From the NCBI GenBank assembly GCA_963703555.1, contig CAVPEV010000002.1, positions 1 to 39,088 of the forward strand: a DNA stretch of 39,088 nucleotides, given 5' to 3'. Positions 29,075-36,046 of this stretch are shown here, in pieces (position 1 is the stretch's first letter; each line of letters starts with the position of its first letter). A program made the position numbers and the translations under genes. Source of the stretch: CAVPEV01 sp963703555. Its GTDB lineage: Bacteria; Actinomycetota; Actinomycetes; Actinomycetales; Cellulomonadaceae. Under the pieces are notes generated by a model. That model saw nothing but the letters and a program-made list of their open reading frames with translations, ran no database searches and was not told where the DNA came from.

Positions 29075-30779
29075 TGGGGGCGGGCGCCCCGGTCAGCGGG
29101 TCGTAGCCGCCGCCGGACTTCGGGAAGGCGATGACGTCCCGGATGGACTCGGCCCCGGTGAGCAGCGCGACGATCCGGTCCCAGCCGAAGGCGATCCCAC
29201 CGTGCGGCGGGGCGCCGAACTGGAACGCGGTGAGCAGGAAGCCGAACTTCTCGGCCGCCTCCTGCGCGTCGATCCCCAGCACGGCGAAGACGCGCTCCTG
29301 CACGTCCCTGCGGTGGATGCGCAGCGACCCGCCGCCGATCTCGTTGCCGTTGCAGACGATGTCGTAGGCGTGCGCCAGCGCATGCCCCGGGTCCTCCTCG
29401 AACCGGTCCAGCCACTCCGGGGTGGGGCTGGTGAACGCGTGGTGCATCGCCGTCCACGCACCCGACCCGACCGCGACGTCGTCGTCGGTGCCGGTCGGCT
29501 TGAACAGCGGCGCGTCCACGACCCACACGAAGGACCACTGCGACTCGTCGACGAGCCCGGCGCGCCGGCCGATCTCCAGCCGGGCCGCGCCCAGCAAGCC
29601 CTGGGCCTGGGCGACCGGGCCGGCCGCGAAGAACACCGCGTCGCCGGGCCGTGCGCCGACCGCCGCGACCAGCCCGTCCCGCTCGCGGTCGGAGATGTTC
29701 CTCGCCACCGGACCGCCGAGCGTGCCGTCCGGCGCGACGGTCACGTAGGCGAGACCGTGCGCGCCGCGCTGCTTGGCCCAGTCCTGCCAGGCGTCGAAGC
29801 CGCGCCGCGGCGTGGCGGCGCCGCCGGGCTGCACCACCGCGCCGACGTAGGGGGCCTGGAAGACCCGGAACGGGGTGTCGTGGAAGTGCTCCGTGAGGTC
29901 GACGAGCTCGCAGCCGAACCGCAGGTCCGGCTTGTCCGTGCCGAACCGCGCCATGGCGTCGGCGAACGTCATCCGCGGGATCGGGGTCGGGACCCGGTAC
30001 CCGACGAGGTCCCACAGCGCCACCAGGACCTGCTCGGCCAGGCCGATGACGTCGTCCTGCTCGACGAAGCTCATCTCGACGTCGAGCTGGGTGAACTCCG
30101 GCTGCCGGTCGGCCCGGAAGTCCTCGTCCCGGTAGCACCGGGCGATCTGGTAGTACCGCTCCGTCCCGGCGACCATGAGCAGCTGCTTGAACAGCTGGGG
30201 CGACTGCGGCAGCGCGTACCAGTTGCCCGGGGCCAGCCGGGCCGGCACGACGAAGTCCCGGGCACCCTCGGGCGTCGACCGCGTCAGGGTCGGCGTCTCC
30301 ACCTCCACGAAGCCCTGCGCGTCGAGGACCGCACGCGCCACCCGGTTGGCGGCCGCGCGCAGGCGCAGCATCCGGGCGGGGCCCTCCCGGCGCAGGTCGA
30401 GGTAGCGGTACCGCAGCCGGACCTCCTCGCCGGGCGTCTCGTCCAGGGCCCAGGAGACCTGGAACGGCAGGGCCGCCGCCTCGTTGAGCACCTCGACCTC
30501 GGTGGCGACGACCTCGATCTCGCCGGTGGCCAGGTGCGGGTTCTCGTTGCCCTCCGGCCGATGCGCCACCCGGCCGGTGACGCGCAGCACGAACTCCGCA
30601 CGCAGCCCGCGCGCCACGTCCTCGTCGTGCACGACGACCTGGGCGATCCCCGACGCGTCCCGCACGTCGACGAAGGCGACCCCGCCGTGGTCGCGCCGGC
30701 GGTCGACCCAGCCGGCGAGGATCACGGTGGTGCCGATGTCCTCGGTTCGCAGAGAACCGGCATCGTGGGTGCGCAGCAC
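28992..30779 (-). CDS. aspS: Aspartyl-tRNA synthetase AspS
   Basis: Class IIb synthetase of bacterial type. The 595 residues have the N-terminal OB fold (LRTHDAGSLR… LAGWVDRRRDHGG), motif 2 RYYQIARCYRDEDFRADRQPEFTQLD, the bacterial GAD insertion and motif 3 in the HGGIAFGWDRIV region. GTG 30779 begins at the conserved LRTHDAGSLR; the frame is open to 30851. AAGGG lies 9 nt upstream. The C-terminal tail (about 28 residues, Pro/Gly/Ala-rich) lies over the end of the convergent transporter gene. Confidence 0.95.
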   Translation of the reverse strand: MLRTHDAGSLRTEDIGTTVILAGWVDRRRDHGGVAFVDVRDASGIAQVVVHDEDVARGLRAEFVLRVTGRVAHRPEGNENPHLATGEIEVVATEVEVLNEAAALPFQVSWALDETPGEEVRLRYRYLDLRREGPARMLRLRAAANRVARAVLDAQGFVEVETPTLTRSTPEGARDFVVPARLAPGNWYALPQSPQLFKQLLMVAGTERYYQIARCYRDEDFRADRQPEFTQLDVEMSFVEQDDVIGLAEQVLVALWDLVGYRVPTPIPRMTFADAMARFGTDKPDLRFGCELVDLTEHFHDTPFRVFQAPYVGAVVQPGGAATPRRGFDAWQDWAKQRGAHGLAYVTVAPDGTLGGPVARNISDRERDGLVAAVGARPGDAVFFAAGPVAQAQGLLGAARLEIGRRAGLVDESQWSFVWVVDAPLFKPTGTDDDVAVGSGAWTAMHHAFTSPTPEWLDRFEEDPGHALAHAYDIVCNGNEIGGGSLRIHRRDVQERVFAVLGIDAQEAAEKFGFLLTAFQFGAPPHGGIAFGWDRIVALLTGAESIRDVIAFPKSGGGYDPLTGAPAPITAQQRREAGVDATPGPTGAGRAAPTS

Positions 30780-30866
30780 GGGGAGAGGCCCTTCGGTGGG
30801 GGACGAGCGGGGGGCGCGAGCGATGCCGTCCCGGGCGGAGCAGGCGGCCACGGGACGACGGGGACG

Positions 30867-30872
30867 ATCCTA
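30867..30872 (-). promoter_or_regulatory. Candidate -10 box for aspS
   Basis: TAGGAT on the minus strand in the 155-bp gap between hisS and aspS, about 90 bp before the chosen aspS start. No clear -35 at 17 nt. Confidence 0.35.
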
Positions 30873-30934
30873 GTGCGGGGTGCCGGGCCGGCCCTGGCTG
30901 CACCCGGTGGCGGACCACGGCGGTCACCCGGCCG

Positions 30935-32296
30935 TCAGGACGCGGGGACCACCCGGGGCCAGCGGTCGGCGGCGGGTGGCTGCCAGGTCGCGGCGTCCGC
31001 CTCCACCTGTTCCCCGGAGCGGATGTCCTTGACCTGGTCGACGGCTCCCCCCGTGGCGGGGAACCAGACGAACGGGATGCCGCGCCGGTCCGCGTGCCGG
31101 ATCTGCCGGCCGAACTTCGCCGCCGCGGGCGCCACCTCCGTGGGGATGTCCCGGGCGCGCAGCGCCGCGGCCACGGCGTCGGAGGCGGCGCGGGTGTCCT
31201 CGGTCGTGACCGCCACCAGCACGGCGCTGGGCACCGCGCGGGTGGCCCGCACGATCCGGTCCGCGAGCAGCCGGGAGACCAGCCGGGAGACGCCGATCGA
31301 CAGGCCCACGCCCGGATACGTCGTCGTCCCGTCGGAGGCGAGCGCGTCGTACCGGCCGCCGGAGCAGACCGATCCGAGGTGCTCGTGGCCGACCAGGAAC
31401 GTCTCGTAGACCGAGCCCGTGTAGTAGTCGAGACCGCGCGCGATGCGCAGGTCGGCGACCAGCACGCCGGGGGCCCGGTCCGCCGCGGCACGCACCAGCC
31501 CGGCCAGCTGGGCCAAGCCCTCGTCGAGCAGGTCGGACCGCACGCCGTGGGCACGGGCCAGCGCCTGGACCCGGTCCACGACCTCCTCGGCGTCCTGCCC
31601 CGAGATCGCCGCCAGGTCCAGGCATGCCGCCGCCTGGTCGGGGGTCGCTCCCGCCTGGTCGGCGAGCATCCCGGCAACGTCCGCCGGGGTTGCCTTGTCC
31701 AGCTTGTCGATGCAGCGCAGCACGGCGTCGACGTCCGCCAGCCCGATCCCCCGGGCGAACCCCTCGGCGACCTTGCGGTTGCTCACGTGGATGCGCACCG
31801 GCGGGACGCCGACCGCGCGCAGCCGGGCGAACGCGTCGGCCATCACCAGCGCCAGCTCCACCTCCGTGTGGTAGGGCAGCGTGCCCGCACCGACGACGTC
31901 GATGTCCGCCTGGGTGAACTCCCGGAACCGGCCGTCCTGCGGGCGCTCCCCGCGCCACACCTTCTGGATCTGGTAGCGGCGGAACGGGAACGCCAGGTGG
32001 CCCGAGTTCTCCAGGACGTACCGGGCGAACGGCACCGTGAGGTCGAAGTGCAGGCCGAGCTGCGCGCCCGTCGACCCGGGGCCGGTCTCCTCCTGCAACC
32101 GGCGCAGGACGTAGACCTCCTTGGCCGTCTCCCCCTTGCGCAACAGCTGGTCGAGCGGCTCGACGGCGCGGGTCTCGATCCCCACGAACCCGTGCAGCTC
32201 GAAGGTGTGCCGCAGCACGTCGAGCACGTGCTGCTCGACGACCCGTCCCTCGGGGAGCCACTCGGGGAAGCCGGACAGCGGGGTCGGTCGTGCCAT
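30935..32296 (-). CDS. hisS: Histidyl-tRNA synthetase HisS
   Basis: Class II synthetase for tRNA-His. The 453 residues show motif 1 near residues 10–60 (GFPEWLPEGRVVEQHVLDVLR), motif 2 FRRYQIQKVWRGERPQDGRFREFTQ-type region, the histidine-specific ARGLDYYTGSVYE, motif 3 PGVGLSIGVSRLV, and the C-terminal anticodon-binding domain. The frame is open to 32908, but ATG 32296 with GGGGGA close upstream starts the family N-terminus. It lies 35 bp after the hydrolase gene and is probably cotranscribed with it. Confidence 0.96.
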   Translation of the reverse strand: MARPTPLSGFPEWLPEGRVVEQHVLDVLRHTFELHGFVGIETRAVEPLDQLLRKGETAKEVYVLRRLQEETGPGSTGAQLGLHFDLTVPFARYVLENSGHLAFPFRRYQIQKVWRGERPQDGRFREFTQADIDVVGAGTLPYHTEVELALVMADAFARLRAVGVPPVRIHVSNRKVAEGFARGIGLADVDAVLRCIDKLDKATPADVAGMLADQAGATPDQAAACLDLAAISGQDAEEVVDRVQALARAHGVRSDLLDEGLAQLAGLVRAAADRAPGVLVADLRIARGLDYYTGSVYETFLVGHEHLGSVCSGGRYDALASDGTTTYPGVGLSIGVSRLVSRLLADRIVRATRAVPSAVLVAVTTEDTRAASDAVAAALRARDIPTEVAPAAAKFGRQIRHADRRGIPFVWFPATGGAVDQVKDIRSGEQVEADAATWQPPAADRWPRVVPAS

Positions 32297-32331
32297 GGTC
32301 CCCCATCCTGCCAGGTGCCGGGGGACGGCCC

Positions 32332-33042
32332 TCAGACCAGTGGGCTCCGGCCGCGCAGCCAGGGGTTGTGCGCGAGCTCGGCCGAGACCACCGTGGCCGG
32401 ACCGTGGCCGGGCAGCGCACGGGTCGCCGGGTCCAGCACCTCCACCACGTCGCGCAGCGTCGCGGCCATCGCCACGAGGTCGCCACCGGGCAGGTCGGTG
32501 CGTCCCACGCCGCGGGCGAACAGCACGTCCCCGGTGAGTGCCACCGGCCCGTCCACGTCGACCAGGTACAGCGTCGAGCCCTCGGTGTGGCCGGGCGCGT
32601 GCCGGGCCAGCAGGCGGATCGGGCCGAACGTCAGCCGCACGTCCGGGGCCCGGCCCGGTCCCGGCTCGCCGAACGTCACGACGCGGTCCGGCACCCGGTA
32701 GTCCGGCGCACCGACCTGTGCCACGGCGTGCTGGAACGCGTCGGTGAGCCGCGGGTCGCCCCGGCCCAGCACGCCCACCGGGTCGGCCAGCCGGTACGCG
32801 TCGGCCGCTGGCACGTGCACCGGGAGACCGAGCTCGTCGGCGAGGGCGCCCGCGTCCCACACGTGGTCGGCGTGCCCGTGGGTGACGAGGATGCCGACGA
32901 CGCTCCAACCGCCCGCGGCGACCCTCCGCCGCACCTGCAGGGCCGCCCCGGCGCCCGGGTCGACGACGAGGCAGGCGCCGTCCTCGGCGAGCAGGTAGCA
33001 GTTGGTCTGGAGGACCGGCGCGACGAGCGTGTGCAGCTCCAT
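32332..33042 (-). CDS. MBL-fold metallo-hydrolase, glyoxalase II-like
   Basis: The 236-residue cytosolic hydrolase has the metallo-beta-lactamase ligand motif THGHADH (about 54–60), further His in APGHTEGS and the Asp of LTGDVLF, and the C-terminal GHGPAT. This pattern matches short glyoxalase II-like enzymes (YcbL type) that act on thioesters, but the substrate is unknown. ATG 33042 is chosen: TACCGT lies 7 nt upstream, a leaderless arrangement, and no Shine-Dalgarno is evident. It precedes hisS, as commonly seen in actinobacteria. Confidence 0.85.
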   Translation of the reverse strand: MELHTLVAPVLQTNCYLLAEDGACLVVDPGAGAALQVRRRVAAGGWSVVGILVTHGHADHVWDAGALADELGLPVHVPAADAYRLADPVGVLGRGDPRLTDAFQHAVAQVGAPDYRVPDRVVTFGEPGPGRAPDVRLTFGPIRLLARHAPGHTEGSTLYLVDVDGPVALTGDVLFARGVGRTDLPGGDLVAMAATLRDVVEVLDPATRALPGHGPATVVSAELAHNPWLRGRSPLV

Positions 33043-33049
33043 GCCCGGC

Positions 33050-33055
33050 ACGGTA
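33050..33055 (-). promoter_or_regulatory. Candidate -10 box of a leaderless hydrolase–hisS transcript
   Basis: TACCGT, 7 nt, then ATG 33042 on the minus strand. No Shine-Dalgarno. Called by eye. Confidence 0.35.
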
Positions 33056-33088
33056 CCGGCCGCTGGCGTGCCGTCACCTCGCGCCACC

Positions 33089-33094
33089 TAGACT
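33089..33094 (+). promoter_or_regulatory. Candidate -10 box for the cyclophilin operon
   Basis: TAGACT about 60 bp before the cyclophilin start would give a leader of about 50 nt containing the GAGGAG ribosome-binding site. No clear -35. Confidence 0.35.
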
Positions 33095-33154
33095 GGGACC
33101 CGGTCAGGGCGCGTGTGCCCCGCCCCCCCACCGGTCCGTCGCCGAGGAGTCTGC

Positions 33155-33898
33155 GTGTCGAGGAAGCGCGAGCGCGAGTACGAGCGCCGTCGGTACGAGC
33201 GCTGGCAGGAGCGCCGAGCCGCACAGCAGTCCCGGCAGCGCCGTCGCCGCATCATCGCCGGCGGTCTCGTCGGCGTCCTCGTGATCGGCGTGGCGGTCGC
33301 CGCCGCGGTGACCCTGACCCGCGGTGCCGACTCCTCGACGGCGGCACAGCGGCCGACCCCGACCGGGTCGGCCACGGCGCCCGACCCGTCGGTGGCGCAG
33401 GCGCGCAGCTGGACCGGTGTGATCTCGACCAGCCAGGGGGACGTCGGCATCGAGCTCGACGGCGCCGCTGCGCCGCAGGCGGTGGCGAGCTTCGTCACCC
33501 TGGCCCAGGCCGGCTTCTTCGATGCCACCCCGTGCCACCGGCTGACCACCTCCGGCCTGTACGTGCTCCAGTGCGGTGACCCCACGGGCACCGGGAGCGG
33601 CGGACCGGGGTACACGTTCGGCCCGGTGGAGAACGCACCGGCGGACAACGTCTACCCCGCCGGCACCATCGCGATGGCCCGCAGCGGCGGGGACGGCTCC
33701 TCGATGGGGAGTCAGTTCTTCCTCGTCTACGCCGACTCGACGATCCCGTCCGACGCTGCCGGGGGGTACACCGTGTTCGGCCGGGTCACGTCGGGTCTGG
33801 ACATCGTGGCGTCCGTGGCCGCCGCCGGCGTCACCGGCGGCGGCCCGGACGGCCCACCGGCGTCGGCCATGGTCATCGAGGGAGTGGAGATCAAGTGA
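33155..33898 (+). CDS. Membrane-anchored cyclophilin-type peptidyl-prolyl isomerase
   Basis: Catalyses proline cis-trans isomerisation, probably outside the membrane. The 247 residues have a strongly basic cytoplasmic head (1–32), one membrane helix (about 33–55), a Thr/Ser/Pro-rich linker, and a cyclophilin domain (about 88–247) with FFDATPCHRL (catalytic-type Arg near 129), LQCGDPTGTGSGGPGY and MGSQFFLVYADS. GTG 33155 has GAGGAG 5 nt upstream; the frame opens at 33113. Its stop overlaps the next gene as GTGA. Confidence 0.92.
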   Translation: MSRKREREYERRRYERWQERRAAQQSRQRRRRIIAGGLVGVLVIGVAVAAAVTLTRGADSSTAAQRPTPTGSATAPDPSVAQARSWTGVISTSQGDVGIELDGAAAPQAVASFVTLAQAGFFDATPCHRLTTSGLYVLQCGDPTGTGSGGPGYTFGPVENAPADNVYPAGTIAMARSGGDGSSMGSQFFLVYADSTIPSDAAGGYTVFGRVTSGLDIVASVAAAGVTGGGPDGPPASAMVIEGVEIK

Positions 33899-35304
33899 CG
33901 GAGAACCCGGCTCCCGCCCCGCGGCCGCGACCGGTGCCTCGTCCGCCGAGCACCACCCCGGTGCCCCGGCCGCCGGCTGCGGCGAGCCGGCGCGACCCGG
34001 CCCCGGGCCCCGCGGTCGCGGACCCCACGGCCGTCGACGCGGCCGAGGAGGCTCGTGCCCTGACGTTCGGGCGGATTGACGACGACGGCACCGTGTGGGT
34101 GCGCGACGGCGACGCCGACCGCGCCGTCGGGCAGTTCCCCGGCGTGCCGGCCGACGAGGCGCTCGCGCTGGCCGTCCGCCGGTACCTGGACCTGCAGGCG
34201 CGCGTGGCGCTCTTCGAGGCGCGGCTGACCGCGACCGACCTCGGCGCCAAGGAGATCGACGCCACGCTCGCCCGGCTCGGCGAGGAGCTGGCCGAGCCGC
34301 CGGTCGTCGGCGACCTGGATGCGCTGCGCGCTCGGTTCCGTGCCCTGCAGGAGGCCGCGGCGATCCGGCGCGCCCAGGTCGAGGCGGAGCGCGCGGCCGT
34401 GCGCGAGCGCGCCGTGGCCGAGCGGACCGTGCTCGTCGAGGAGGCGGAGAAGATCGCGGGCACCGACGCCCAGCGCATGCAGTGGCGCCCGGCCGGCGAA
34501 CGGCTCCGGGTGCTGCTGGACGCCTGGAAGGAGGCTCAGCGGTCCGGCCCTCGGCTGGACCGCACCACGGAGGAGTCCCTCTGGCGGCGGTTCAGCCACG
34601 CCCGGACCAGCTTCGACCGGGAGCGACGGCACTTCTTCGCCGAGCTCGAGTCGAGCAACGCGCAGGCTCGGGCGGTCAAGCAGCAGATCGTCGAGGAGGC
34701 CGAGCGGGCCGCGTCCGGCACCGACTGGGCAGCCGGCTCGGCCACGTTCCGGGACCTCATGGCCCGGTGGAAGGCCGCCGGTCACGCGTCCCGCACCGAG
34801 GACGACGCCCTGTGGAATCGGTTCCGCACCGCACAGGACACCTTCTTCGCGGCCCGCGATGCGGCGAACGAGGCGATCGACGCCGAGTACCGAGCCAACC
34901 TCGCGGTCAAGGAGAACCTGCTGGCCGAGGCCGAGCGCCTCGTGCCGGTGACCGACCTGCCCGCGGCCCGGGCCGCCCTGCGCGGCATCCAGGACCGGTG
35001 GGACGCGGCCGGGAAGGTGCCCCGGGCGGACATCCAGCGGATGGAGGCCCGGCTGCGCGCCGTGGAGCAGGCGGTCCGCGCGGCGGAGGACCGTGCCTGG
35101 CACCGGGCGAACCCGCAGACGCGCGCCCGGGCCGAGGGTGTGGCGGCACAGTTGCAGCAGGTCATCGCCGCCCTCGAGGCCGATCTCGCGGCGGCGGAGG
35201 CGGTCGGTGACGCACGGCGAGCCACCGAGGCCCGGTCGGCCCTGGAGGCTCGACGGTCCTGGTTGGAGCAGGTGGAGCGGGCAGCACGCGACGCCCAGGG
35301 CTGA
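33895..35304 (+). CDS. DUF349 domain-containing protein
   Basis: The 469-residue, mostly helical protein has a Pro-rich N-terminus (1–45), a region with a small conserved module (about 54–100), and three DUF349 repeats (about 205–245, 287–322 and 364–392) of the W(K/D)xAG…LWxRF type. Long charged coiled-coil stretches join them. No enzymatic motif is seen. Family members are uncharacterised in most bacteria. GTG 33895 overlaps the cyclophilin stop, so the two genes form an operon, a pairing usual upstream of relA in actinobacteria. Confidence 0.88.
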   Translation: MTENPAPAPRPRPVPRPPSTTPVPRPPAAASRRDPAPGPAVADPTAVDAAEEARALTFGRIDDDGTVWVRDGDADRAVGQFPGVPADEALALAVRRYLDLQARVALFEARLTATDLGAKEIDATLARLGEELAEPPVVGDLDALRARFRALQEAAAIRRAQVEAERAAVRERAVAERTVLVEEAEKIAGTDAQRMQWRPAGERLRVLLDAWKEAQRSGPRLDRTTEESLWRRFSHARTSFDRERRHFFAELESSNAQARAVKQQIVEEAERAASGTDWAAGSATFRDLMARWKAAGHASRTEDDALWNRFRTAQDTFFAARDAANEAIDAEYRANLAVKENLLAEAERLVPVTDLPAARAALRGIQDRWDAAGKVPRADIQRMEARLRAVEQAVRAAEDRAWHRANPQTRARAEGVAAQLQQVIAALEADLAAAEAVGDARRATEARSALEARRSWLEQVERAARDAQG

Positions 35305-35393
35305 GTCCACCCCGCAGTGCACCCACCGGCACCGTCCACAGGTCGCGCCGGAGGTCCGGTGGGCGGTGGGCGGCGCGGGGCACCCTGACCGGC

Positions 35394-35963
35394 ATGGACC
35401 TGCCCGACTGGCCGCCGCGCCCGTTGACCCTCACCGCCCCCCGCCTGGTCACCCCGGACACCTGGGGCCCGGTGGCCTACCGCGCCCTGCTTGCCGAGAA
35501 GGCGATCGTGCCCGTGTGGGGGGAGCTCGCCGTGCCGGCCGGTCACCACGTGCAACCGGCGGATCGGGCCCGGGCGCTGCGACCGGTGGTGCCGCCGCGC
35601 TGCGTGGTCGCCCGCACGAGCGCCGCCTGGGTGCACACCGGTGGGCAGCCGCCCGCGCGAGTGGCCGTGCTCGTCGCTCCGCGCACCCGCCGGCCGGACC
35701 CGCACCCCGTGCGGCTCGTCCACGAGGCGCCGCTGCCGGACGCCGACCTGGTCCTGCTCGGTGGGGTCCGCGTCACCACCCTGGAGCGGACCGCCGCGGA
35801 CGTGGCGCGATGGTGCGGTCAGGAGCAGGCGCAGGCACTGCTGCGGGCGCTGCTGGCGGCCGGCCTCGACGTCGGCGGGGCGCTGCGCCGGCTGGACGCC
35901 GCGCCCGGGCGGCGCGGTGTGCCGCGGGCCCGCGCCCGGTTGGGAGCCCTCGCCGCGGGATGA
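35394..35963 (+). CDS. AbiEi-like protein (type IV antitoxin-like), no toxin partner
   Basis: The 189-residue product contains CVVARTSAAWVHTGG, a run of beta-type residues, then VRLVHEAPLPDADLVLLGGVRVTTLERTAADVARW. This resembles the C-terminal domain of AbiEi-type antitoxins and related regulators. The usual N-terminal winged helix is not obvious, and no AbiEii-like nucleotidyltransferase gene is adjacent. It may be a solitary regulator or simply an uncharacterised protein. ATG 35394 is the first start; no strong Shine-Dalgarno. It converges on relA. Confidence 0.55.
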   Translation: MDLPDWPPRPLTLTAPRLVTPDTWGPVAYRALLAEKAIVPVWGELAVPAGHHVQPADRARALRPVVPPRCVVARTSAAWVHTGGQPPARVAVLVAPRTRRPDPHPVRLVHEAPLPDADLVLLGGVRVTTLERTAADVARWCGQEQAQALLRALLAAGLDVGGALRRLDAAPGRRGVPRARARLGALAAG

Positions 35964-35991
35964 CGGCGCCTGGCACGTCCCCGCGCGGAGA

Positions 35992-36025
35992 CCGCCTGGC
36001 CCGCCGCGCGGCCGGCCCCAGGCGG
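35992..36025. terminator. Hairpin between the convergent AbiEi-like gene and relA
   Basis: CCGCCTGG and CCAGGCGG form a perfect 8-bp stem around an 18-nt GC-rich loop that can itself fold. There is no T tract. The symmetrical stem could stop both convergent transcripts. A 10-bp direct repeat (GGCGGGAACA type) follows up to the relA stop. Confidence 0.4.
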
Positions 36026-36046
36026 GGAACAGGCGGGAACAGGCGG

